This document shows, one piece after another, positions 1-8,658 of a DNA stretch of 64,000 nucleotides (its first letter is position 1; every line of letters starts with the position of its first letter). A model generated the notes under the pieces. It saw only the letters and a program-made list of their open reading frames with translations, did no database searches and was not told the DNA's origin. The stretch spans positions 46,639 through 110,638 of the forward strand of contig JALJPB010000011.1 in NCBI GenBank assembly GCA_022969175.1, written 5' to 3'. The stretch comes from Colwellia sp. (GTDB lineage: Bacteria; Pseudomonadota; Gammaproteobacteria; Enterobacterales; Alteromonadaceae). Position numbers and translations under genes: made by a program.

Positions 1-1100
1 TTCAACAAGGCGAACTTTATATCTCTGTTCGTGGCACGGGTTTGTTAGTACCAAAAGATATCCGATGGATCGCTACCAATGTTTCTGGTCGGGTTGAGCG
101 TATTCTCATTAAAGCAGGTGCACAAGTAAAAATCGGCGATCTATTGCTAGTACTCAGTAATCCACAATTAGAGCAATCTCTGGAAGAAACTCGTTGGGAG
201 CTGGAAGCACTTGAAGCACAAACAAAAGCACAGCAAGTCGATTTAGAATCACAACTACTTGATCAAGAAGCCGCTGTTATTAACGAAAAGCTTAATTTTG
301 AACGGGCATTACTTACCTTTAACGCACAGCAACGTTTGCAAGAACAAGGCTTAACTTCTGTATCGAAAATCAGACATGAAGAAGTTAAAATTGAAGTTGC
401 TCAAAACAAACAACGCTGGGAGCTGGAAATAAAACGCTTAGCAAAAACCAAAGAAAGCCTTATTGCGCAAAATAAAGCCTACCAAGCCCATCTTAATAGA
501 ATGAGAAAAATTCTTGCTCGTGCACAAACGCAAGTAGACAACCTTAATGTTTTAGCCTCTATGGATTCAATCGTACAAGCGATGCCAATGGAGTTAGGTC
601 AGCAAGTCAATATTGGCACTAACTTAGCATTGCTCGCCCGTAACGACGAATATATTGCCGAGCTTCGTGTACCAGAGAAAATGATTCAAAGTGTTCTGCT
701 AGGCCAAACCGTAACTATTGATACCAGACATAGCAAAATTTCCGGAGTCATTCAACGCATAGACCCTGCAGTAATTAATGGCTCAGTACAGGTCGATGTT
801 GAACTTACTGGCGATTTACCCAAGGAAGCCAGACCTGATTTAACCGTTGATGGCATTATTGATATTGCTCGAATTGCCAATACCTTATATGTAAAACGCC
901 CGATGTACGCAAAAGCATCTAGCGCTTCAACGGTTTACCAGTTAGATCAAGAAAACGATATCGCTAATCAACGTCAAGTTAACTACGGACAAATATCTAC
1001 CCAATTCATTCAAATACAGTCAGGCCTTAAAGCTGGCGATACCATCATAGTTTCAGACAGCTCCGATTGGGAGCAATACCAACAAATACAAATAAATTAG
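1..1100 (+). CDS. HlyD/MacA-like periplasmic adaptor (5' end cut by window)
   Basis: The reading frame is open from base 3 through the left edge, so the true start lies outside the window. The visible part has a biotinyl-lipoyl-like half (IATNVSGRVERILIKAGAQV), a long alpha-helical hairpin rich in Q, E and K at about bases 170-530, a second lipoyl half, and a beta-barrel/membrane-proximal part ending in SGLKAGDTIIVSD. This is the layout of membrane-fusion adaptors that link an inner-membrane exporter to an outer-membrane channel. It lies 9 bases before an ABC ATPase gene and the large permease follows, so it is most likely the MacA-type partner of that ABC exporter. The substrate cannot be read from sequence. 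Confidence 0.9.
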   Translation, partial: QQGELYISVRGTGLLVPKDIRWIATNVSGRVERILIKAGAQVKIGDLLLVLSNPQLEQSLEETRWELEALEAQTKAQQVDLESQLLDQEAAVINEKLNFERALLTFNAQQRLQEQGLTSVSKIRHEEVKIEVAQNKQRWELEIKRLAKTKESLIAQNKAYQAHLNRMRKILARAQTQVDNLNVLASMDSIVQAMPMELGQQVNIGTNLALLARNDEYIAELRVPEKMIQSVLLGQTVTIDTRHSKISGVIQRIDPAVINGSVQVDVELTGDLPKEARPDLTVDGIIDIARIANTLYVKRPMYAKASSASTVYQLDQENDIANQRQVNYGQISTQFIQIQSGLKAGDTIIVSDSSDWEQYQQIQIN

Positions 1101-1109
1101 GAGAGATTT

Positions 1110-1841
1110 ATGCAACACAAAAACAAGGCGAATAAAGTGCTAGTTGAACTTAAAAACATCAATAAAATGTTCTTAACAGACGAAGTAGAAACACATGCAC
1201 TTAATGGAGTAAATTTAACTATTGATAAAGGCCAGTATTTGTCAATTACCGGGCCTTCCGGTTGTGGTAAATCGACCCTGTTATCGCTATTAGGCTTACT
1301 CGATACTGCCAGCAATGGCGAATACAAACTCGCAGGGCATGATGTTTCACACTTAAACCGAGATGAACGGGCAAAGATTAGAAATAAAGAAATTGGTTTT
1401 ATTTTTCAATCCTTTAATTTAATTAGCGATTTAACCGTCGCTGAAAATGTTGAACTACCGCTCACTTACCGTAGCGATTTAACCAAACAACAGCGGGCGA
1501 AGAATGTTCAAGAGGCTTTAGATAAAGTAGATATGGGCCATCGTGCGAAGCATTTCCCATCGCAGTTATCAGGTGGTCAGCAACAACGTGTTGCCATTGC
1601 TAGAGCTATTGCCGGCTCGCCTTCAGTTATTTTAGCCGATGAGCCAACAGGTAATTTAGACTCTAAAAATGCTCAAATCGTGATGTCGATTCTTGATCAG
1701 TTACATGCCGAAGGCGCAACTATTTGCATGGTTACCCATGACCCTCGTTCTGCCGCTAGATCTCAACGTATAATAGAAGTATTTGATGGAAAAATAGTTT
1801 CTGATCAGTTTAATAGTGAAGTATCGGCGATTGCCGTTTAA
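1110..1841 (+). CDS. MacB/LolD-type ABC transporter ATPase
   Basis: A 243-residue nucleotide-binding subunit of the type VII (mechanotransmission) ABC family. It has Walker A GPSGCGKST near residue 49, the Q-loop FIFQSFNLI, the signature LSGGQQQR, Walker B VILADEPTGNLDS and the H-loop MVTHD. The TGNLDS extension is typical of MacB, LolD and FtsE ATPases. The ATG is preceded by GGAGAG. It sits between the adaptor and the double-FtsX permease, so ATP hydrolysis probably drives conformational coupling of that permease across the periplasm. Assignment to the family is secure, but the transported compound is unknown. Confidence 0.95.
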   Translation: MQHKNKANKVLVELKNINKMFLTDEVETHALNGVNLTIDKGQYLSITGPSGCGKSTLLSLLGLLDTASNGEYKLAGHDVSHLNRDERAKIRNKEIGFIFQSFNLISDLTVAENVELPLTYRSDLTKQQRAKNVQEALDKVDMGHRAKHFPSQLSGGQQQRVAIARAIAGSPSVILADEPTGNLDSKNAQIVMSILDQLHAEGATICMVTHDPRSAARSQRIIEVFDGKIVSDQFNSEVSAIAV

Positions 1842-1892
1842 CCTAATATTTATCAGTTAATTACACCTTAATAAAAAAGATAAGGAATACTT

Positions 1893-4388
1893 ATGTCTAT
1901 AGGTATCGATATAAAATACGCGGCACGATTGTTGGTAAAAAAACCGGCTTTCACCGCAACCACCGTATTTATAATTGCCATCGGGTTAGGTTTAACACTC
2001 TTTGCCTATTCGCTGTTAAGCAGTTTAATCTTTAAGCCACTTACACTGGGTACTAACCAAGAATTTGTTGCTATTGAAGGCCAATATGATTATTCACATG
2101 CCTATCGTGAAAGTGTTGACCCGTTTCATTTAAATCAGCTAGTACAAGAAGTAGATGCTATAGATGACATTACTTATTATGGCTCAGGCACGGCATTACT
2201 TAGCGCTATAGATGCTAAAACAGGTACTAAAAAATTCAATGCCACTTTTGCAAAATGGAATTTTTTTGACGTTGCTGGTAAGCAGCCCATTATGGGCCGA
2301 AACTTTACCGAGGCAGACAACTTTGAAGGTGCAGAGAAAGTCATTATGCTGAGTTATGAAGTATGGCAAAGTTACTTTAAGGGCGATAACAATATCGTTG
2401 ATAGCATGGTTAATGTTGATTCAGAGCCCATGCGTGTTATTGGTGTTATGCCTGAAAACTTTGCTTTTCCTAGTCATGCTCAAACGTGGCTATTAATGCC
2501 AGCTGACCAAATAAACCCTACTAAACCTAGCCGTAACAGTGCCTTTGGTATTGCTCGACTAAATAACTCTTCGAGCATAGAAAAACTCAATCAAGAGCTC
2601 AGTCACTTCAATCAAAGAATGAAAGCAGACTTACCTGAGGAATTTATCTGGCGTTTACGCAATGGTGATAATTATTTACAAGCTACCGCCTATAAAAAAG
2701 CCAACAGCGATGTCCGTGAATATTATTCTATTTTCATCTCTTTAATGGTGGTTGTTTTTCTCATTTTATTACTGGCTTGCATCAATGTTGGAAATTTATT
2801 ATTAACTCGGGTAAACGAGCGTTACAAAGAAATTGCCATACGTGTTGCTTTGGGTGTTCCTCGTCAACGTCTTATTTCTCAAATGCTTTGGGAGAGTATC
2901 TTCTTCTGTGCTATCGGCGCCTTTATCGCCTTTGTTTTAGCATCTTGGGGCATTGAACTAACTAATGCAGCCTTTACTAGGATGTTTGCCGTACAACAAG
3001 ATCAACCATTTTGGTGGAAACTTGCCATCGACGGCGATGCCCTATTAGTACTTTTTGGCGCTATAGTGTTCATGATCTTGATCACCGGTCTTATTCCTGC
3101 TTGGCGTGCATTGTCAGGTGATTTTAACGCAGTACTAAGAGATGGCACCCGTGGCGCTATGGGCAAAAAAGCCAGCCAAACTAACAAGGTTTTAGTTATT
3201 TCAGAAATACTTCTATCGTGTATTGTTTTAGTCATTGCCACCATATTGCTAACCACCAGTTACTTTGCTGATAAAGCGGATTATGGTGTTGATACCGATA
3301 AACGCATAACGGCAAGATTAGAACTACCTTTAGAATATTATGATGTGCGTTGGGATACAGATTTTGAAGCGGCAGATCACAAAAAACGCAATGATTTTTA
3401 CTATCAATTAAAAAGTAAATTAGAAGATTTACCTAACATTGAAGCCGTCGCCTATATGTCGCAATTACCGGGTACGGGAGAAGGCACAAGTCACTTTGAG
3501 ATTGAAGGAATGGAAGCTGAAGTTTATAACGAAAACCCTTCAAGTAATAATGAAGTGATTGGCCGAGATTCATGGCGAGCTGTTGGTATGCATATAATTC
3601 AAGGTCGAGATTTTGATGATCGTGATGCCGTGCCAGATGCCAATAGCATGATAGTAAATGAGTCGATTGCCCTTGACCTATTTCCTGACGGACAAGCCGT
3701 TGGTCATAGAGTACGCAGAATAAGTTCTCGCGGTGAAGGCGAATGGCAGAATATCGTTGGTGTAGTTTCTGACAGTTATCATGGCTCAGCTATGGATACC
3801 TCAAGTGCTCAATATAATTCATACCATTTAATGGATTCGCGTAGTAGGCAGTCGATTAACATTGCGATTCATTATAAGGGCGGCGAATTGCAAGCGAAAC
3901 AAACATTGTTTGATACCATCAATGCCACAGATGCCAATGTGGCAGCCTATCATATTCAAAGTTATCAGCAACTAATACAGCAACCTATGATGTTAGTAAC
4001 TACTGTTAGTAAGATATTCTTGTTTTGCGGTGTTATGGCGGTATTGTTAGCCGCCAGTGGGATTTACGCGGTATCTGCAAATAGCATTACTCAAAAAACA
4101 CAAGAAATAGGCGTTAGGCGAGCACTAGGAGCCACCGACGCCAATATTATGAAGTTATTTTTAAGCCAAGCAGGCATTCATTTAATTATAGGTTTAGGTA
4201 TTGGCATCGCCATTTCTTTATGGGTAATTAACATATTACAGACCACTATGATTATTAATAGTATCAGCTACTTTATTGGTCTCATTGCCATGCCAATGCT
4301 TATTATTGCCATGGTGCTGTTAGCGACCTTCATTCCTACTAAGAAAGTAGTAGAAATGGAACCAAGCGAGGCATTACACCACGATTAG
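1893..4388 (+). CDS. Double-FtsX ABC permease (MacB/ADOP type)
   Basis: An 831-residue inner-membrane permease with two MacB_PCD-FtsX units. It has a first TM at about 18-42, a periplasmic domain, then TMs at about 280-300, 330-350 and 385-405. The second unit has a TM near 435-455, a second periplasmic domain and three TMs at about 705-730, 755-780 and 795-815. The repeated cytoplasmic motif (ERYKEIAIRVALGVPRQ and QKTQEIGVRRALGAT) marks both FtsX halves. This duplicated form matches the ADOP family rather than the single-unit MacB of about 650 residues. It lies downstream of its ATPase, with AAGGA before the ATG. It probably works with the adaptor in antimicrobial or lipid-linked export, which is an inference. 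Confidence 0.92.
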   Translation: MSIGIDIKYAARLLVKKPAFTATTVFIIAIGLGLTLFAYSLLSSLIFKPLTLGTNQEFVAIEGQYDYSHAYRESVDPFHLNQLVQEVDAIDDITYYGSGTALLSAIDAKTGTKKFNATFAKWNFFDVAGKQPIMGRNFTEADNFEGAEKVIMLSYEVWQSYFKGDNNIVDSMVNVDSEPMRVIGVMPENFAFPSHAQTWLLMPADQINPTKPSRNSAFGIARLNNSSSIEKLNQELSHFNQRMKADLPEEFIWRLRNGDNYLQATAYKKANSDVREYYSIFISLMVVVFLILLLACINVGNLLLTRVNERYKEIAIRVALGVPRQRLISQMLWESIFFCAIGAFIAFVLASWGIELTNAAFTRMFAVQQDQPFWWKLAIDGDALLVLFGAIVFMILITGLIPAWRALSGDFNAVLRDGTRGAMGKKASQTNKVLVISEILLSCIVLVIATILLTTSYFADKADYGVDTDKRITARLELPLEYYDVRWDTDFEAADHKKRNDFYYQLKSKLEDLPNIEAVAYMSQLPGTGEGTSHFEIEGMEAEVYNENPSSNNEVIGRDSWRAVGMHIIQGRDFDDRDAVPDANSMIVNESIALDLFPDGQAVGHRVRRISSRGEGEWQNIVGVVSDSYHGSAMDTSSAQYNSYHLMDSRSRQSINIAIHYKGGELQAKQTLFDTINATDANVAAYHIQSYQQLIQQPMMLVTTVSKIFLFCGVMAVLLAASGIYAVSANSITQKTQEIGVRRALGATDANIMKLFLSQAGIHLIIGLGIGIAISLWVINILQTTMIINSISYFIGLIAMPMLIIAMVLLATFIPTKKVVEMEPSEALHHD

Positions 4389-4423
4389 ATTCACAATTAG
4401 ATTCACGATTAGATAGTACTTAA

Positions 4424-4461
4424 GGCATTAGACGTTGTTAATACCCGTACTAATGTCTTTT
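4424..4461 (+). terminator. Candidate rho-independent terminator after the ABC operon
   Basis: GGCATTAG (4424-4431) pairs with CTAATGTC (4450-4457), with one G-U pair and an 18-base loop, and is followed by four T. It lies 36 bases past the permease stop. The long loop and short T run make it weak. Three imperfect copies of ATTAGATTCAC lie just before it at 4384-4411. Confidence 0.4.
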
Positions 4462-4462
4462 G

Positions 4463-4496
4463 TAATACTAGTGTAATTTCCTCTAGCCTAGTATTA
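4463..4496 (+). promoter_or_regulatory. Inverted repeat upstream of the sigma-54 regulator gene
   Basis: TAATACTAG (4463-4471) and CTAGTATTA (4488-4496) form a perfect 9-bp inverted repeat with a 16-base spacer. It lies between the ABC permease and the regulator. It could be a binding site for the dimeric NtrC-like regulator controlling its own gene, or an RNA hairpin. No T run follows it, which favours an operator. Confidence 0.4.
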
Positions 4497-4608
4497 TCTA
4501 ATGATTCATTGCTATATATCTAACCATGTTAGGAATATAGCAATGTTTAACGTATTACTTTTGTTTGCGTTTTGTTCAGTTTTTATTAATTCGGATGCCG
4601 CTGCATTT

Positions 4609-6012
4609 ATGAAAGATTCTATAATTATCGCCGATGATGACCCACAAATTATTATCGCACTAAAATTATTACTGCAAGCAGAAGGTTTTGAGGTAACAGC
4701 AGTTACTAACCCTATGACTTTGCTCGACAAGCTAAAAACTCAAGAATATGCGTTGGCATTAATTGATCTTAATTATCAAACAGACACGACTTCAGGGGCT
4801 GAAGGTTTACAGCTCATTAGTGATATTAAAAAACTTGATGAGCTACTGCCGATTATCGTCATGACTGGTTATAGTAGTGTTGACATAGCCGTAGATGCAA
4901 TGAAAAAAGGTGCTGCAGACTTTATCACTAAACCTTGGAAAAACGATCGCTTATTAGCAATATTATCGACACAAATTAAGTTACGAGACAGTGAATTAAA
5001 AGGTCAGAAACTTCACCAACATAATACTCTGCTGCGCGATGAACAACTTGCCTCACATAATCAACTTATTGCGCAGTCGGCTAGCATGCAGCAACTACTT
5101 AGCCAAGTACGAAAACTGGCAAAAAGCGATATGAATATATTATTTACCGGTGAGAATGGTACCGGAAAAAGCTTATTGGCTGATTATCTGCATCAACACT
5201 CTGTTCGTCATCAACAGCCTTTTATTTCGGTGAATATGGGCGCCCTCAGCGAAAGCCTATTTGAAAGTGAAATGTTTGGTCATGTTAAGGGCGCGTTTAC
5301 TGATGCCAAAAATCAACGTATTGGCCGTTTTGAACTCGCCGATAATGGCACAATATTTTTAGATGAAATCGCTAATATTTCATTAATACAACAAGCAAAA
5401 CTATTACGAGTACTGGAAGAAAAACAATTTGAGAAACTCGGTAGTTCAAAAACACAACGAGTAAATGTTCGTGTAGTATCAGCGACCAATTCATCGCTCA
5501 ATGATTTAGTGGATAACAACCAGTTTAGACAAGATTTATTGTACCGCCTCAATACCGTAGAAATACATATTCCGTCATTACGAGACCGCGTTGCTGATAT
5601 TGTGCCGTTAGCTGAGAGCTTTCTGATTACCTTTGCAAAAAAATATCAACTGCCACAACCAGTTTTTGTACCTGATGCTCTTATTGCTCTGCAAAACTAT
5701 CAGTGGCCAGGTAATATTAGAGAGCTTAACCATATGATTGAACGTGCTATATTTATGTGTGCTGATGGAGAAATCACTGTTAATGATTTAGGCATAAACC
5801 AAGAAAACTGTACTACTTCAAGCAACAGTATTTTAAACAATGGTATTTCCAGTAACAGTCACGATTTTTCATCAGCCACCTTAGATGAAATTGAGTACCA
5901 AGTGATTACTGAACGATTAGCTCTTTTTCAGCACAAACCAATTGAAACCGCAGAATCTTTGGGGCTAAGTCGCAGTTCTTATTACCGCCGAATAGAAAAA
6001 TATAAATTGTAG
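4609..6012 (+). CDS. NtrC-family sigma-54-dependent response regulator
   Basis: A receiver domain (phospho-Asp D53 in LIDLNYQ, lysine in FITKPW) is followed by an AAA+ sigma-54 activator domain (Walker A GENGTGKS, Walker B TIFLDEI, R-finger region) and a C-terminal Fis-type HTH (ETAESLGLSRSSYYRR). The frame is open back to an ATG at 4501. The ATG at 4609 is chosen because the receiver starts there (MKDSIIIADDD). However, the ATG at 4543 has a better Shine-Dalgarno (AGGAA) and would add a hydrophobic segment that is odd for this family. The sigma-54 contact loop reads GAFTDA (D232) instead of GAFTGA. The cognate kinase follows 12 bases later. The target is probably the ABC exporter upstream. 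Confidence 0.9.
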   Translation: MKDSIIIADDDPQIIIALKLLLQAEGFEVTAVTNPMTLLDKLKTQEYALALIDLNYQTDTTSGAEGLQLISDIKKLDELLPIIVMTGYSSVDIAVDAMKKGAADFITKPWKNDRLLAILSTQIKLRDSELKGQKLHQHNTLLRDEQLASHNQLIAQSASMQQLLSQVRKLAKSDMNILFTGENGTGKSLLADYLHQHSVRHQQPFISVNMGALSESLFESEMFGHVKGAFTDAKNQRIGRFELADNGTIFLDEIANISLIQQAKLLRVLEEKQFEKLGSSKTQRVNVRVVSATNSSLNDLVDNNQFRQDLLYRLNTVEIHIPSLRDRVADIVPLAESFLITFAKKYQLPQPVFVPDALIALQNYQWPGNIRELNHMIERAIFMCADGEITVNDLGINQENCTTSSNSILNNGISSNSHDFSSATLDEIEYQVITERLALFQHKPIETAESLGLSRSSYYRRIEKYKL

Positions 6013-6024
6013 GGTTTATTAAAT

Positions 6025-7392
6025 ATGAGGGTTAAATGGCAAGAATTATTATTTGAAGATAAGTTACTTAGGGTTGCATTAATTATTGCCCTAGTACCCA
6101 CCTTTGCCTTTTTTTCCTTACTATATTTCGCCGAAATATCAGTGTACTTAAAAATCCTCATCGTGTTTTTTACTTTGATTGGTGAAACCTATGGTGCATT
6201 TTTTATTCGTAATAAAGTTGTCACTCAGCTGCAAACTTCAACCAATTTAATGGAGTCGATGATTGCTGGTGATTATTCTATGCGAGCACGTGCCGAGAAT
6301 GTTGATGGCGCTTTAGGAGGATTTAGTCACTTAATTAATTCATTAGCAGAAACCTTAAATCAACACCGATTAATCACCAGAGAACATCAAATTCTTTTAG
6401 GAAAAGTTACCGATCAAATTGATGTCGCTATTATCGCCCTTAATAGTGAAGAAAAAATCACCTTGATGAATCCCGCTGCGGAAAAACTATTTCAATGTCG
6501 ATTTGAACAACGCCAAGGAGCACCGATTAAAGAGTTGGGTTTGCAGGATATTGCCCAAGGCGGATTCCGAAAAGTAGTCGAGTTTGAGTTAAAACCTTAT
6601 AAGAAAAAGGTCTATTTACATACCGATGAATACTTTGATCATGGTGTAAAACATCAACTGATATTTATTACTGACATTCAGCATTTACTGCAAGAAGAAG
6701 AGCGACAGGCATGGCAGCGATTATTACGCGTACTGAGCCATGAAATAAACAATTCTCTTGCCCCTATTGCCTCAATTAGTGAAACTTTATCAAAGTTAGT
6801 GTCGAAAAATGTCGATGGTAAGGCACTAAGCGATAGCAATAACATGAGCAGTGACTTAAATGAAAATCTAATGATGGGCTTAGATGTCATTAAGGAACGT
6901 TCACATTCACTCAATGAATTTATTCAACAATACCAAGAGTTATACAAATTACCTAAACCAAATAAAACCTTATTTTCGCTTACTATGCTACTAAATAACT
7001 GCGCTGGACTTTTTTCCGACAGCCAGTTTCAACTTGAGGGGCCAGATTTAACTGCTTATGCTGATCTAAACCAACTGCAACAAGTCGTGGTAAATCTGTT
7101 AAAAAATGCCCAAGACGCACAACAGCAAATCACTGATGATGCGATAATCATTCAATGGCAACAGATAGCTAATCGCCTTTCGATTGAGATAATTGATAGT
7201 GGTATGGGTATTAACAATATGGACAATATTTTTGTGCCATTTTATACCACCAAAGAACACGGTAGTGGGATAGGACTAGTTTTGAGCAGACAAATAATTA
7301 CCAATCATGGCGGGGAGTTATTACTTAAAAATCGCAATAACTCACCAGGTGTTATTGCCACTATTTTACTGCCTCACGCCCCAGTACAATGA
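6025..7392 (+). CDS. NtrY-like sensor histidine kinase
   Basis: A 455-residue kinase with two TM helices in the first 65 residues and almost no periplasmic loop. A HAMP-like linker (about 75-115) and a PAS domain (about 125-200) follow. The HisKA motif RVLSHEINNSLAP contains H239. The HATPase has an N box (NLLKNAQDA), G1 (IDSGMGI), the FVPFYTTKEHGSGIGL region and a G2 loop. The short periplasmic part suggests it senses inside the membrane or cytoplasm. It forms an operon with the preceding regulator and is the obvious phosphodonor for it. A second kinase of the same build lies at 61716-63050. Confidence 0.9.
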   Translation: MRVKWQELLFEDKLLRVALIIALVPTFAFFSLLYFAEISVYLKILIVFFTLIGETYGAFFIRNKVVTQLQTSTNLMESMIAGDYSMRARAENVDGALGGFSHLINSLAETLNQHRLITREHQILLGKVTDQIDVAIIALNSEEKITLMNPAAEKLFQCRFEQRQGAPIKELGLQDIAQGGFRKVVEFELKPYKKKVYLHTDEYFDHGVKHQLIFITDIQHLLQEEERQAWQRLLRVLSHEINNSLAPIASISETLSKLVSKNVDGKALSDSNNMSSDLNENLMMGLDVIKERSHSLNEFIQQYQELYKLPKPNKTLFSLTMLLNNCAGLFSDSQFQLEGPDLTAYADLNQLQQVVVNLLKNAQDAQQQITDDAIIIQWQQIANRLSIEIIDSGMGINNMDNIFVPFYTTKEHGSGIGLVLSRQIITNHGGELLLKNRNNSPGVIATILLPHAPVQ

Positions 7393-7520
7393 ACCCTGCT
7401 ACCTAAAGATAACTTCTAGCACAGACTAATTTGCACAAAATCTATTGAGCGAATAGTCAATTATTATTGTCAGAGTATTCATTGTTTACCCTTCTGCTAA
7501 AACTCCCTTGTAGCCCCATG

Positions 7521-7581
7521 AAATGTAAGAAAATGTAAGATAGATTGTTGTTGTTATTAAATAATGTCACTATTGTCACTA
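7521..7581 (+). promoter_or_regulatory. Two tandem direct repeats upstream of the RND operon
   Basis: AAATGTAAGA occurs twice head to tail (7521-7530, 7531-7540). TGTCACTA occurs twice with one base between (7565-7572, 7574-7581). Both lie 35-95 bases before the adaptor ATG, where operators are expected. No regulator gene lies beside the pump, so the factor that binds is unknown. Confidence 0.35.
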
Positions 7582-7615
7582 GACTTTATTATTTTGTATT
7601 TTACAGGGAATTATC

Positions 7616-8650
7616 ATGAAAAACGTTACGTTTTTTCATAGCGCTTTTATTCTGCTTTTAGCTTCATTTACATCTACTTTATCTTTTACTCTTCAAGCAA
7701 ACGAACCACAAAAAGTTAGCACAGCTCAAGCTAAGGAGTTATTTTTTTATCCCCAAAAAAATGCCACGGCCGTTGCCAAAGCGCTTAACCATACTAATGT
7801 ACCGTCACAAATTCCAGCACAAGTAAACTCAATTGCAGTTCAACGAGGTGAGAGCGTTAGTAAGGGTCAATTATTGGTTGAATTAGATTGTCAGAATAAT
7901 GAACTGTCACTTGCCTACGCAAGTTCAGTATGGTCGACCGCCAAAGTACAATTATCACTGTCACAGCGAAACCTTCAACGAGCAATGCGCTTACATAAAA
8001 ATAAAAACATTGGTGAAGCCGAATTAGATAACAGCCAAGTAGCGGTTGAAGTTGCGACATTAAAAGTAGCTGAGCTTAATGTTAATGTGAAGACTAATAA
8101 ACTTGCCGTTCAGCGCTGTAATATTTACTCCCCTTATGACGGCATAATAACCAAGCGTTTAGTCAGTGAAGGTGATTATGTTGCTACAGGGCAAACGTTA
8201 CTGAGTGTTGTGCAGAAAAATTCCATTGAAATTCAAGCCCAGGTTCCTGTTTCTCAACTTAACGACTTAGTTAATGGCCAACGATACCAGTTTATTAACA
8301 ATGATATTTCGGTTGATATAACCCTTAAAAATGTCGTTGAATTTATTGAAACTAATAGCCAATCACAAATAGTCAGTTTTTCTGTCGCCCACGACTCTGT
8401 TATTTCAGGTGCTGAGGGCATGATAAATTGGCATTCTCCAGTAACATTTCTTCCTGCACATTTATTAACCCAACGCAAAAACCAGTACGGCATATTTATT
8501 GTGAACAATAAAAAAGCAAAATTTATTACTGTAGATAGCGCCCAAGAAGGTCGTCCTTTTAAGTTATCACTTGATGACAGTAGCCAAATTATTATTGATG
8601 GTCGTCATCGTGTTAGTGACGGCGAAGCTGTTTCTTTTGTGGCTGAGTGA
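7616..8650 (+). CDS. RND efflux periplasmic adaptor (MFP family)
   Basis: A 344-residue adaptor with a signal peptide (cleavage near residue 28, LQANEP). A lipoyl half (QVNSIAVQRGESVSKGQLL), a short helical hairpin (about 95-150), the second lipoyl half (CNIYSPYDGIITKRLVSEGDYV), and a beta-barrel/membrane-proximal region follow. It would bridge the RND permease that follows to an outer-membrane TolC-like channel, which is not encoded here. The ATG is preceded by GGGAA. Its stop is within a few bases of the permease start, so the two genes are translationally coupled. Confidence 0.92.
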   Translation: MKNVTFFHSAFILLLASFTSTLSFTLQANEPQKVSTAQAKELFFYPQKNATAVAKALNHTNVPSQIPAQVNSIAVQRGESVSKGQLLVELDCQNNELSLAYASSVWSTAKVQLSLSQRNLQRAMRLHKNKNIGEAELDNSQVAVEVATLKVAELNVNVKTNKLAVQRCNIYSPYDGIITKRLVSEGDYVATGQTLLSVVQKNSIEIQAQVPVSQLNDLVNGQRYQFINNDISVDITLKNVVEFIETNSQSQIVSFSVAHDSVISGAEGMINWHSPVTFLPAHLLTQRKNQYGIFIVNNKKAKFITVDSAQEGRPFKLSLDDSSQIIIDGRHRVSDGEAVSFVAE

Positions 8651-8658
8651 GAATAAAG

